Origin: Cercis canadensis
Taxonomy: Eukaryota; Streptophyta; Magnoliopsida; Fabales; Fabaceae
NCBI GenBank assembly: GCA_003255065.1
Contig: QAOA01000060.1
Coordinates: 322,601 to 386,600, forward strand
Length of the DNA stretch: 64,000 nucleotides
Reading direction: 5' to 3'
Part shown: positions 1 to 12,600 of the stretch, in pieces
Position numbering within the stretch: the first letter of the stretch is position 1
Layout of the letters: the number at the start of each line of letters is the position of its first letter
Translations under genes and position numbers: made by a program
Notes under the pieces: model-generated
What the model was told of the DNA's origin: nothing
The model's input: only the letters and a program-made list of their open reading frames with translations
The model's database searches: none

Positions 1-21
1 GTTGATTTGTTAACAAACCTC

Positions 22-598
22 AAAATTTGTAGGCTTAATTGCAATTTTTGCCCTCTTATTTTAACAACTTGAACTTTTTAGTCACCCTTCTTTAAAAATG
101 AACTATTAAGTTCTTATATAATATATATTCATAAAATATACAATTTTGGTCTTTTTGTCTTTAGGCCAAAATTTGTAGGTTTATTTCAAGGTGTAAAGTT
201 CGCTGATTTATAATCTCACTGTTCAGATTAAAGAACTATAACTTGTGAACTTCCTTACAAAATTTCAGCTTGATCTAACAATAAATGAGTTTAGATCTTC
301 AGTTAAATAAAAACTTATAGTTTTGGTATTTTGAGTTAAATCTCACCGTTAGATTGAGCTAAAATTTAGTGGGGAGGTTCACAAAACGTAACTCTTCAAT
401 CTAAACGGTGAGATTATGGATTAAAAAACTTTACATCTTAAAATAAACCTAAGAATTTTGGCTTAAAGACAAAAGGACTAAAATTATACATTTTATGAAT
501 ATAGAGAGACTAAATAATTTATTTTTAAAGAAGGGAGACCAAAAAGTTCAAGTTGTTAAAATAAGATGACCAAAATTGCAATTAAGCCAAATTTGTAT
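22..598. repeat. Long fold-back (MITE-like) element
   Basis: The two halves of the first 600 bases are inverted copies of each other. The left arm starts near 30 with ggcttaattgcaatttt and the right arm ends near 590 with its complement. Matches continue inward for about 270-290 bases per arm with scattered mismatches and a short centre near 300-340. No ORF lies inside. This is the structure of a non-autonomous fold-back or MITE element. I could not define a target-site duplication because the left edge is almost at the window edge. Confidence 0.8.
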
Positions 599-1440
599 AT
601 TGCCATANGAATGGAATAGAATAGCTATGAAAAGAACTGATGTTTTTATCTTATACCCTTAAGATGGACTTATGTCTTAAAATTATATCTTATATTAATA
701 TAATTGATATAATTTAAAATGAATCAATGTTTGAATTATATAAAATCAATTTAATAAAATTTAAATTATGTTAAAAAACAATTTTAAACCAAAATAATGT
801 AAATGTCCCATCTCAACTCTCAAGTATAGGATAAAAATACAGAAAAGAAAAGTGGTGAATTTATCCGGGGAAAGAAAGAAAATTAGGGAGCCACATCTAT
901 TTCCCATCTCCAGTTATGCTCTCCGGAAGTCATATTGGAACTCAACTATCCTCTCATTGTAGAGCTAGGCTATCCTGACAGCCAACTCATATTATGGCTT
1001 TGACCGCTCACCACTCATTGCTCAAATGACAGTGTCGGTGGAGCTAATTCAAGGGTATAATGGTCAAATAAAAAATCCTTTAAACCATCATTGGACAGTC
1101 TTCCGAAGCGGTGACTTTGACTGTAACTCCACGACGATGCGTATACAGTAAGCAGACCGAACGGCGCCGTCTATGGTTGTTGGCAATTGGCATCTTCCCA
1201 AGGCGAATTTGATAACTAAACACACCAAAGACCAAATGGCGTTTTGCTGTTATTGAAAACAAGATAGGGGTACTTTCGGTAATCTACTAAACCCGGAAAG
1301 AATTTTGCGAAACGCTTCGTATCTTTATATTTGGGAATCTCTATTTGGGCGTCTCTTTCTCGCCCACTCACACACACACTCTTCTGGTTTCTTACGCACA
1401 CCAAAACCGCCCTTTTCAAAAGCAAGGCTCCACCGTTTCA
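599..1440 (+). promoter_or_regulatory. Upstream region of the YTH gene
   Basis: No gene is visible. AT-rich sequence (600-830) is followed by more mixed promoter-like sequence. A single unresolved base (n) lies at 607. CT-rich leader-like sequence, with a CACACA run near 1370-1380, lies just before the presumed first exon. The transcription start cannot be fixed from sequence alone; a start around 1330-1400 is likely. Confidence 0.4.
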
Positions 1441-1448
1441 GTTGATGG

Positions 1449-1457
1449 TTAGGGTTT
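1449..1457 (-). promoter_or_regulatory. Telobox in the 5' leader (TTAGGGTTT)
   Basis: TTAGGGTTT, the complement of the plant telobox AAACCCTAA, lies 17 bases before the first AUG of the leader. Such boxes are common near starts of plant genes for translation and RNA-binding proteins. A second one lies in the VPS13 leader at 57101. Confidence 0.5.
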
Positions 1458-1473
1458 CTTAGGCCCCAACAAA

Positions 1474-1554
1474 ATGTTGCAGAAAACTCCTTCTTCGCTC
1501 TTTGGAGTCTTCAATTCCAATCTGCAAGAACCTACCATGTCAAACATGGCTTGA
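1474..1554 (+). promoter_or_regulatory. uORF of 26 codons in the YTH-gene leader
   Basis: The first AUG of the likely leader exon opens a 26-codon frame beginning MLQKTPSSLFGV and ends at TGA (1552-1554). This is 15 bases before a good splice donor (exon end 1569, followed by GTAATT). The main start codon (2767) is in the next exon, so the frame closes before the main ORF and would act as an upstream ORF if transcription starts 5' of 1474. Confidence 0.5.
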
Positions 1555-2766
1555 TTCATTCTTCTCCGGGTAATTCTTTGCTTCGCGTTTGCCTTTGTGC
1601 TTTGTTTATGTTTATTGATTCCTTTTTCGAATTCGGTAATTTAAGTTATATTCCTTCAATGCGAACTGAAGTAAGGAATGCTTATTCTATGGGGTTTTTG
1701 GTGTTATTTATTTTGTTCCTGACTACTGGGTGGTGCATTTGAGAGTGGAAACTTTTGGTTTCTAGATTTACGTGTGGTGGGTTTTTGTATTTCGTTTGGA
1801 AATTGGTTTCTTACTTAGTAAGTTACTTTGTTGTTTTTCCGATTTTATGGTCAAACCGCGTTGATAACGACTCTTCTTGGGTTTGTAGTGAAGGGCTGCT
1901 TATTTAATCTGAGTATTCTGATCTTTGGTATTTGAAAGGTAATTAGAGTATAGATTACTGGCCTTGATATTTGTTGCGGGTATTGGCTATTGTAGCTTGC
2001 TGAGCATTGTGGTTTAGCTCTTCATTCGTTTGTATTGATCGTTCAATCTCCTTCACGCTGAGCTGTTCTGTATTTGGATTTTGGATACAGACTTCTAGGG
2101 TTGATTTCGGTCTTATCTACCCTTTTGGTAAAAAATGCTTCACCAGTTTTGTTTTTTCCAACATCAATCTTAGGGCACCCTGCTGCCTATGCTTGTTCAA
2201 GGGGTTGAAATGAAAACCATTAACTCACTCTTGAGGTCTTGAACTTCAAGTTGGTCTAAATGGATGATAATGAAGTTTGGCTTGTATGCATGGATGCAAC
2301 TTTGGGTATCATGTTTCCATGTTCAAGTATGAACTGGCTGAAATTCAACGTTATTGTATTACAGCTTAGAAACATGTCATGTGCATTATGGAGTTAAAAA
2401 TAGTTATATATCAGATACTACCAAGCATAGGGTAAATTCTGTGGGGTCATTGGTGCATGTCATATCTGGTAAAGGGAGTACAAGAAAGATAACTGAGTAA
2501 TGAAATTTATTTTTGTCCCAGCATGCATAGTCATTGCTGTTTCTACAACATTTGGGGTCTTACTTTGAGTTTTCTCAGCATGCCTATGCTTGTTCTTCTG
2601 TTTTAATTTTTGATGGGCATAATAGAATTAACGCTAGATTTTTAAGTACTCCATGAATGTTATCAAATATTTTTGAAATGTTATTTCTTCTCTTCAATAG
2701 TTTTTGAATTATTGTGTGCGCTTATAAATTCATTTGATGGTTTCCTGCAGTGGTGGCAGTTCTGAT

Positions 2767-5700
2767 ATGGAAATGTATGATGTTTCTGAAACTAGAAACC
2801 CTGATGCTTATTTGGTAATTTTTGTTCTTTGATATTTTCCTGCTTTAATGTTTTTTGACATTCTGGTGAATCTAAGCTGTTTGAATGTCTCATCACTAAG
2901 TCATTATGAGGGTCAATAGTGTTTCTGTCTCTTGACTTCTAGATTGAAGGTGCTGATTTAAACGCACAATTGACAAACCCAAATCTTGAGCAAATTCAAG
3001 TCATGTATAACGAAGGAGCCCCTGAGTTTGTTGTTGATCAGAACTTGTATTACCCTGCTGCCACCAATTATGGGTATTACTGTACAGGTAAATTAAAAAC
3101 CATTATATGCCTGTGTTTTTGGGTTTATGGTATCTTATATGTACATTAATGATATTCTGTGTTTTTAGGATTTGAATCACCCGGGGAATGGGAGGACCAC
3201 CATAGGATTTTTGGCGTAGATGGTCCAGATATCCAGTACACGGTGAATGAAGTTTCTCTCTATCTCTCTCTGTCTCTCTGACCTTTTTCTAATATTATTT
3301 AGGTCAGTGGCTGATCCTAATGTTTTTGTTTCTGCTCCAGGGTGCACAAAATGAAAGTATGCCGTATGTATATTTTACACCTAGCTATGGATATGCACAG
3401 TCTCCTTACAATCCATACAATCCTTACATTCCTGGTGCTATGATAGGAGGTGATGGTCCATTTGGAGGGGCACAACAGTATTACACCCTCCCCAATTATC
3501 AAAACCCTGTTTCTTCACCTGCTTATATGCCCTTTGTTGTTCAACCTGACATTTTCCCAGATAGTTCTGTTGACTCCTTGTTCGATAATGGTGCTTCTGT
3601 CAGTAGACCTGATGGAAGAGGTTTGAAACATAAGTACACAACAGCTTCAGGTGCCTTTACTAGGAACTCTTCAAAACCTTTATCAAATCAGACAAGTTCC
3701 TTGGCCAGGGTATCAGAAGGGCCAAGAGCTAATGCTGGGGGAAAGCAAGCTGTTACACATGGAAGTGTTTCTGGTGGTGGTTTTCTCAACTTGGTTTCAT
3801 CACCTGTTCATCAGGTAGGAATTTCCCCCTTTTAGGTTCGAGTCTGGGTATGCAATATGATAAAGAGTTTTGTTCTTGATGTTTGGTGGATGGATGTGGA
3901 CATCTTTTCCTTTCTAGAAGCTTTAAAATTTCCTTGAGTTATATTTGCCTTTCCTGTTTTGTAGGGTAGAAGTGCTGGTGCCTCAATTCAACCTGTAGAT
4001 AATATTTCCAATGGGAATGTTGTGTCTCATCATAATCAATTGAAAGTAGCTCCTCCTTCAAATAGTGGATTTTCCGATTTTGGATCTAGTGCTACTGGAC
4101 AGTCTGCAATTGGAAAACTTCGACCAAAGAATTACATTGGCAAAGCGCCAAGCGATGTAAATGGAAGCTCAGATGCATTGGGTGAGCAAAATCGAGGCCC
4201 TAGAATTAACAGATCAAAACATCAACTAGCTGTGAAAGCCTATACAACCAAGGCAGGAGATGGTAATGCACAGGGGAACATCATTATCTATACTGATCAA
4301 TATAATAGGGAGGATTTCCCTGTTGACTATGAGAATGCAAAGTTTTTTGTTATAAAATCATACAGTGAGGATGATGTGCACAAAAGCATTAAATATAATG
4401 TCTGGTCATCCACACCTCATGGAAACAAGAAGCTGGAGAGTGCTTATGAAGATGCAAAGAGAATAGCTGTGGGAAAATCTGGAGGCTGCCCTATCTTCCT
4501 ATTTTTTTCTGTATGTCCTCATCCTGTTTCTATATTCAAGTTCACTATATCTTGCAAATATTTCTAGGGTAGTTTTTCCATTTTGTCTGTGCTTATTGTT
4601 ATTTTCTATTGCAGGTTAATGCAAGTGGCCAATTCTGCGGTGTTGCAGAGATGGTTGGTCCTGTTGACTTTAATAAGGATATGGACTTTTGGCAGCAAGA
4701 TAAATGGAGTGGGAGCTTCTCTGTGAAGTGGCACATAATTAAAGATGTGCCAAATGCAAATTTTAGGCACATCATACTGGAGAACAACGAGAACAAGCCA
4801 GTGACTAATAGCAGAGACACACAAGAGGTATGTGCTGTTTATGTTCTGGAGTTTCTTTAGTAAAATATTGTAAAATTGGCAGTTTTGCCTTATTTTATCA
4901 ACATATTCCTTACAGACCAAATATTAGTTATGTCTCATTCTGTTGTTATTATAATTGTAGAATACTAGGATAATACAATTTTTTGATTGAATGAACGAAT
5001 GAATACTGGTAATACTGTTGTTGTGTTGTCTATATACACTTGACTGGGCTTGTGGTTTTGGTCACATCAAAATGCATGGTCGATGGGGAATAATGCTAGA
5101 AAGTTATAAGTGAAGGCTATGAGAATGTGAAATTACTTGTTGACTTATATATCTAAATATTCTATGTAATAAAACTCAGTTGCTATTGTGATTGTATCAT
5201 GAGAATATATAATTGTGAAATGGATTTATTCAGTTTCACTGGGTGGTGGTCTTCATTTTGTATGCTTATAATCTAGGGTTATATTGTTGTTTTATTTTGA
5301 CTTGAAATATAAATATATATTGGATACTTTTTCAGTAGGTCTATCCTTTCCCTTTTTTATCACTTAGTTATTGGTTTTACCATTAAATGTCCCTTGCTCA
5401 TTTGCAGATAATGTATAAGAAAGGTTTGGAAATGCTGAAGATATTCAAAAATCATACTTTGAAGACATCTTTGTTGGATGACTTTATGTATTATGAAAAT
5501 CGTCAGAAGATCATGCAGGAAGAGAAAGCCAAGTTGCTTATAAAAAGTTTTGAAAGTCCATTTCTCATACAGGCAATTGAACCACCCCGAAAGTCACATT
5601 TTGTTGTTGACGTATCTCCATACAAAGAGGAGAAGATTTCTAAGCTCAATGATGATTCAGACAGCTTAAAACAGACTTCAGTTCTAAGTACTGAGCAGAT

Positions 5701-6022
5701 TGTTAGTAATCCTGATGTTACCAGTATAAACTCCGCAGATGAAAATGCTGAGAAAACTGTAGTTGACAAAGATGATATATCTTCAATCTTAAAAATTGGT
5801 TCAGTCACTATTACCCCAAAGCCGGTTGAGACTAAACTGTCTCCAGTTGGCGTTTCTAATAGAGAACCAATTGACGTTCTCACAGTAGGGTCAATGCAGG
5901 TCAAAGTTAATGGATTTGCTGAGTCTTCTGGTTTTTTGAAGGTTGGTAGTATTCCACTTGATCCAAGAGCACTACAGCGGGACAAAGGAGGTACTTCTGT
6001 TAAAAATGGATCTCAAAGTTGA
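2767..6022 (+). CDS. ECT7: YTH-domain m6A reader, ECT6/ECT7 type
   Basis: Spliced CDS, 704 aa. Coding exons are 2767-2814, 2943-3087, 3169-3242, 3341-3814, 3965-4510, 4615-4827 and 5408-6022. All introns are GT-AG and the phases agree. A non-coding first exon ends at 1569. The N-terminal 370 residues are low-complexity and rich in Tyr, Pro, Asn, Ser and Gly ([10 protein letters not shown]), as in cytoplasmic ECT proteins. The YTH domain spans about residues 370-505. It has KYNVW with Trp394 and FWQQDKW with Trp455 and Trp460, the spacing of the aromatic cage that binds N6-methyladenosine. The last 200 residues hold a basic, coiled-coil-like start ([16 protein letters not shown]) and an acidic tail. 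The start was chosen because it is the first in-frame AUG after the splice that leads into the conserved frame. Neighbouring DRM3, polygalacturonase and VPS13 genes support the ECT6/ECT7 subgroup; the symbol is by homology. Confidence 0.92.
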
Positions 6023-8175
6023 GGTACCATTTGATGCTAAGAAGCCTTGGTGAAGATGGATTAATGTGTCTCTGTTGTATCATACATGGTCAGAGGTGTT
6101 GGGAAATTGAGTTTCTTTTTCGATCTTTTTGATTGCTCTTTGCCCTCTTTCTTTAGTTCATTTGCTACTGATGCGTTGATACAAGGTTCATACTGATGTC
6201 ATGCAATTTAGTATGAAATAGTATAACCTCTTTTGCTTTTCCCCTTCCAGCGATCAAGATACAAGGCGGGGGTTTCTTTGCAGATTTCATCCAGTCTATA
6301 CTCTGAAGTCCGAGCAAATTGCTTTTTTTTTTTTTTTTTTNTTTTTTTTTTTTTTTTTTGGGTACTTCCTGTTACCTTTGTGAGATTCCCATTCTGTACT
6401 ATTGCTTAGAATGTATTTCCATCTGATTCGGTTACAAGACAGAATGTAATGAAAGAGAAGCATCATTTTAAGAATATAACAGTGTTTTTTTTTTTTTTTA
6501 CTTTATACCATTTTGTACTGTCTCGTGGAATTAGTCAATTTAGTTTTTCTCTAGCATACATGATTGCATTCTGCATATTATTCCCAAAAATATTATTATG
6601 GTAAATGATATTGACAGTATCAGTTAAGATTTTCGTCTACATATATATCAAGTTAATTGATATAATTAATTGGTTAATACGGACCTAAATTATAATTAGT
6701 TTCAGGTTAATCAACATATTAGCATTAATTAAAGTTTTTGTCCTTGTTTGTTAATTTCTGTGATATTGAAAATTTGGGAGTGTTGTGCAATGCATATGCT
6801 AGAAAGATTTCCGTCCTATCAGTTTGTTTGAAAGACAATTCATAAATTGATCTGATAACAAAGTTAAACAAATGCCTTCTGAATTAGCTTTCAAGTATCA
6901 TAATATCATTTAAGTTATGGTTGTGTTATGCTTCATTACCATCATCTGTCTCCACCGTAATGAGTTCTAACTTCTAACCATTTCTGCACTTGTTGATAGT
7001 GCCCTGGGTTGTCAAGACTACATGATTAGCTGAGAGTAACTACATTAAAATCAAGTCCTTTTGCCGCCACCAAATAATTTACCAACATAAATATTTAATG
7101 AAGGCGACTTGCAAACATGATATTTAAACTAAGGATAAAAATAAAATAAAAAATGGTAATTCACTTAGACCTGAATAATGTCAGATTGAACAGTGATAGT
7201 GTGATGGTCAAGATAAGAAAATTTCCTCAGTAAGTAGTAATCTTATTCACTAGAAGTCACAAAAAGAGAAGAAAATTTTGTCAATGGCACTGAAGCAATA
7301 TATCAACTAATCGTCATCGCTTACAACGGTTCCCTTGAATTTTGTAATTATCTAAGATTAAGAAAAGAAAAGAACATAACAATGCCACTTGATTATTTTT
7401 TTTATTTGGTAACCCAATAATTAGGATTTGACCTTAACCTTTGGATAAAGTCAAATTTACCAAACTTAAGACAAGTTATCCTTACTTTAGAAATTCCGTT
7501 GTATAAATACCCACATTTATAATTTTGTATAAGAGTAAGCTTTGAGACTCTTATTGTGTCAAAAAACACATCCATGCCGCTTGATTTACTCATTCACATT
7601 TTCTCACCGCTATAGATCCAATTAAATGTACATTTTACATATTTAATTGTACCCTTTTTTTTTTGTTGAGAAACTCATGCAATCTTCCAAACACACTCGA
7701 AGCCCTAAAATATTGTTCCACATCTTAACTGCATTCTAGTTCTAGTTATGTAGATGCATTAGCAGNGCCCGGTCCGGTCCGGTTTTTAAAACATTGATCC
7801 AAACACACTCGAAGCCCTAAAATATTGTTCCACATCTTAACTGCATTCTAGTTCTAGTAATGTAGATGCATTAGCAGTTTTTTTGGTACAGTTGTACAGA
7901 GCGAAAAGATAAAAAGAAACTAAAGTGATCTCTATAAATTTCGCTTATAAAGATCTTTTTGAGCGTGGTTGTTTACTTGCTTTTGCATGAGCCAAAATCT
8001 CTTTACCTAATTAATTACCATATAATAAACTTCTTTCCCTTTCTATATGTGCCTGATGGCAGCTCATAAACGAAACGGATTTTGGGAGTTAAGATTAGGG
8101 AGAATTACTAAAAAAAATGAAATTGAAGACAAATCTTTTTTTTTTTTTTTGTAATTCTCTCTAAAAAAATTAAGC
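6023..8175. other. 3' UTR of YTH gene and intergenic DNA
   Basis: The first 400-450 bases look like 3' UTR; a T tract interrupted by n lies at 6327-6359. From about 6540 to 7680 I see AT-rich sequence with no gene, element or RNA. A repeat around an n at 7766 is listed separately. Confidence 0.5.
7687..7877. repeat. 80-base direct repeat flanking an unresolved base
   Basis: The stretch from ccaaacacactcgaagccc to gatgcattagcag occurs at about 7687-7765 and again at about 7798-7877 with one visible difference (agttatg versus agtaatg). Between the copies are an n (7766) and a GCCCGGTCCGGTCCGG motif. Copies directly either side of an n suggest a scaffold join with unmerged overlap. A real short duplication is also possible. 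Confidence 0.7.
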
Positions 8176-8242
8176 CACGTGTAATTCATGCATCAGACCT
8201 AAGATTATGTGTCAATGGACCAAATGGAATGGGACCCACGTG
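8176..8242. promoter_or_regulatory. Two G-box cores upstream of DRM3-like gene
   Basis: CACGTG occurs at 8176-8181 (context GCCACGTGTA) and at 8237-8242 (context CCCACGTGCC), about 320 bases before the end of the presumed leader exon (8564). These palindromic cores are known bZIP/bHLH sites in plants; a function here is inferred only. Confidence 0.4.
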
Positions 8243-9693
8243 CCCCTTTTTGCCCTTTATGTTGGTCTTGAACTGTAGTAAGTACTGTTCTGTACTGTAA
8301 CGCTTTGAAGTTCAAAGTTAAAAAGGGTCCGTGAAATCCAGTTGCCTATTGGACTCTCCAACGCATAGCAAGTAATGACAGTATGACACCGTGCTATCCG
8401 ATTCAGTTAAATTACTGCCACTGTAAAATTCTGTTTCTGCTTCTGTGACTGTCCCCGAATCTTTACGGTGGTCTATGCAACCTGGACCCTCTCCAGTTGA
8501 AATTTGAAGCACCCGTTGTGCTCCGTCTGAGTTTTCGCACTTTCCGGCTCAACTCTCCGATCAGGTATGCCTGAAGTCGCCGCTAGCACTTGCGTTTTTT
8601 TTTTTTTTTACACTGTCTTCAATTGATTTCAGTCAAATTTACGATAATGATCGTCTTTTGATTCATGCATGAAGCTGAACCTGAACTGGGTAGGTTCGGC
8701 AATCGGCATTAGGGGTTCACATTCTTTTTTTTTCTGGATACTTCTGAGCTGTGCTTGGTTGGTTGTCCAAACAAAATGTATGAGAGAAATGGAACACTGT
8801 AACACTTGAAGTTCTGTTTTTGCAAAAGTTTAGAGTAAGAGACTGCTGAATTTTTAGGAAGTTAGTTTTTTTAGTGTTTGTGTCAGTCAGTTGCGAATTT
8901 TAAATCGCTGTAATGTTAATTTTCATTACTGAATTTTGAATTTCCTTCAAAATTGGTTTAAGAAAGAGAAAAAGAAAAGTTTTTTCTCGAAAGAATACAA
9001 TTTTTGGCTAACTGGGTGTGACAGTGTACATGACATGAATGTATTATATGATTCTGAGATTGGCTTGTAACTTCATTGTGTTCGGTTACTTCCAAGTTTG
9101 GTTCTTTGCAGCTATATGATCGTGGTATTTGGCCATCAAAAATTTTAAGTTTTAAGTTCTGGATACGTCAAGGACAGTTGTAGAGCTCGTGGATAGTGGA
9201 CTCATCCTGCAAATGTGGAGTGGTAATTTTATTCTGGATTACATGTAGCAGAATCCAAAACATATTATGATACCCTGAAACCTATCGGATTGTTTAGTAG
9301 ATTGAAAGAAGTTTTTGAGGATTCTAAATTGGTGACCTTTATACTATTCTCTTGCGGTTCAATTCCTTAGAGGTGGTGCTTTCTATAAGTCATAGTCATT
9401 TTCATCTTAGCTTACGTGTAAAGTTCAATGCAGCCTTCTTTCCATTGTGCTTTCTGTTGAAGCTGAACTCGTGCAAGTAATATTATTTCTTGCCGTTTTA
9501 CCATTCACAGTTTGATTTGTGTTTTAGGAAAGAGCACATTCACAAAGTTTATGGTTTCCTCAGTTACTAGATTTCCAGATTTCTAATGATGTTTTATTCT
9601 CAAATGATTTATACGAGTCATGCTATTAGAATAACTTGATGCTGAAAGGATTTATGCGTACACTAACTGTGTTGCTTATATCTACAGGGTGAA

Positions 9694-12600
9694 ATGACAA
9701 GAGATTCAAATGGGAACTGTTCAACAGATCAGGATGGTAAAAAACCAATGGTACCAAAGAATGAAATCTTGGACTATGAGTTGTCACCTTATACCACATT
9801 CTCAACGGATTTTGGGGTATGCTGCAGATTTGCCCAACGTACATTTACCATATATATGTAAATCAATATATGTCTGGAGTAACACTTTGATGGTTGTAGA
9901 GGTTCAGAATCTTCAGATAGAGTTTTAGGTGGATGGGACTGTTATATTAGTCATGTATGATTTTGGAGACTTGGAAGCTTTGTGTCTGAGTTAAAGACTA
10001 TTTTTGAAGAGCACTAATACTTCTCAACTCTAATTTTTTTTTAACTACTTTGCATATGTTTAACTTCTTCCTCTACCATACCAGGATAATATTGCAAGTA
10101 CATCTGGAGGCAATCTAAGAGCATTCTTTATTGGAATGGGATTCATACCATCTCTTGTTGATAGAGTGATGGAGGAAAATGGTATGTTATGCAGGAGCAT
10201 GATGAGTCTAGCGCCCCCTGCTCCCCTCTCTGCCCCCTTCCACATCCTTTTAGGTTTCCACTAAAATATATGATTATTTAAGAAAGAGTCATGCATTATA
10301 CATGTGATATAACATCTAATGTATTTCATTTTGCCAATGCTGTAGTAACTTTTTGATTGATTGAATATCTTCTTTCAAATCTATAGGTGACGACAATGTT
10401 GAGCTGTTATTGGAGACTCTCTTTACGTATTCTGTAAGTAAATTGATATATATGTGATAGAGTGGAAGAGACTTTTCTGAATATTTGAATTGTGAAAAAG
10501 AGCTGAATGTTGTTCTGGATATGCATGCGGTTGAGAACAGCTAATTTCTAGTGACAGATATGCTAATGCTATAAATGAAGGATTCGTATTAGAACTTTCT
10601 TATTCCATCTCATATTTATTAAATCATGAATTGCTTGTGGAAACTGGTCAAAACAAACCTAAATCATGTGTTAATTTAAACCTTCTCTTTGCAAAAGATT
10701 CAAATACTTTTTTTTTTTTTTTTTTGAAAATTATGTTGTTTTTCCATATATATATATACCAGTCGATTTCTCATATTGTCAGTTGTCTGTGGTTACCATG
10801 CTTTTGGGATGTAGGAAAGCTATTTTGGTTTGCCAGCCACTGCTGTTAGAGCAAGTGCTAATATTGAAGCAAAATCTTCATTGAAGTACAAATTCATGAC
10901 AAATAATGGTTTTCTTTTTTCCATTAATGTGATTCATCATGTCATCTTCATGGTGATAAATATGTTTCCAATTTATCGGTAAGTGCCATTCACATGGAAC
11001 ATTTACTTTATAATGTAATGTGTTTTTGTTGACTCCCCCATCATTTTCTTATATTTTGATGATTAGGGGACAAAGTAACTTGTAGGCCATCTATCTTCTT
11101 ATTCTTAGATCACCAGCAGTAGAGACATCATATTGAATATATACTTTGGGGAGTGGAAATAAGGATAAATTCTGTTAGACTTTGTAGTCATTTGAAAGAA
11201 AAGAAAAATATTCTTTGCATTCAATTAGATTCTCTGATTTGTTAATATGGCATCCAATATGCTATTCGAAATTTCTACTAAATTTGTGCTTACTATTGGT
11301 CTCTAATGGATTAGGCTCTTCAAAATTCGAATGTTGAGTTATCAAATTCTTTGGACGTTGCACTTAATACAACCAGGGGCAGGAGCATTGCCCCAAATTT
11401 CTCTGCAGATGGTCATTCAAAAGAGGTAGCTTAGTTTTTTTTTTTTTTAATTTAATTTTTTGTTTAGTATAGAAACTTAGATTTGTATAATATTGTATCT
11501 TTACTGGTCTATATTTATAAAAATTAATCTGTAATTAAATCATTTTTAAAGTAAAAAAGTATAGTTGATTTTTATTTATTATAGTTGATAATCTATTAAG
11601 TGTTATTGATCATTCACTGCCCTGGTGCTAGAAGTTTATGGAATCTCTTTCTTCTTTTACCTTGCTTTCTGATTGATGGCACATAATGTCAATGGTCTTC
11701 TTTACTCTTAGAGTTAAAGTTAGAAATGGGAAGATATTCATCTATATCTGGATATATTCCGATTTGGTTTGAGAGTAATAAATTAACATTTATTGTCTGG
11801 ATGCTAGCGATCAATTGCTTATATAAGGTGACGCAGCTTCCATACTCCAATATAATTTTTCTTAAAAGGAGACAGCAGGGGAAATATTAGTCAAATGAAA
11901 GGATATAATTAGAAATAAAATAAAATAGTGAAAAATTGCTTATTTAGTGAAGGATAAAATGCTACATAGATTTAAATGAAACTGATTCAATTGTATTGCG
12001 TTTCCTTTTAGTTGACTGAATAATTCCTTATTACTGAATTTCTTTTTTTCGTGTTCAGAAATATTAATTCATGAATTAGGCTTGGCTACTGCCAGTATGT
12101 GAATCTGCTCATTGAAGTGCAAAGCAAATATGGATTGTGTGACCTAGTTATATTTGAGTTGTGGGACTGTTTAACCATCTGAAAGCAGCTGTATAAATTT
12201 CTTTTGTTTTGTCTTTTCAACATTATTCAGTTGACCATGATTATAAATGAGATTAGACATCTAAAAAATTTGCTTGCTAGGTAGGAAAATTCTTGTAAAT
12301 GCCAAAATGCTCACTGAGGCAAGGACCAACAAGAACTGGATAACAACCTTTTTGTTTCTATTTCTTCTACACGTCATTTAATATCTTATATATTTTGTAA
12401 AGCAAGTTGATTTTCAGTAATATTTTAATTATTTCAAGAATTAGCTCTCTGTAAATGGTTAGCATAAAAGTATTGACTGCTGTTCAACTTGTTATACCAT
12501 TATATAGGCTCTTCAAAAGTCAAATTTGCAATCTTCAGATTCTGTGGATGCCTTATTTGATGATGAGGATTCTCCAGAGATTTCCACCGTTATTCAACCA

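Noticed and set aside
5503..5985. 160-codon minus-strand ORF opposite the last YTH exon
   Set aside because: It is the antisense shadow of a real exon whose splice phase and homology are clear.
7402..7593. Short minus-strand ORF between the YTH and DRM3 genes
   Set aside because: Isolated, AT-rich, no homology and no splice or promoter context.
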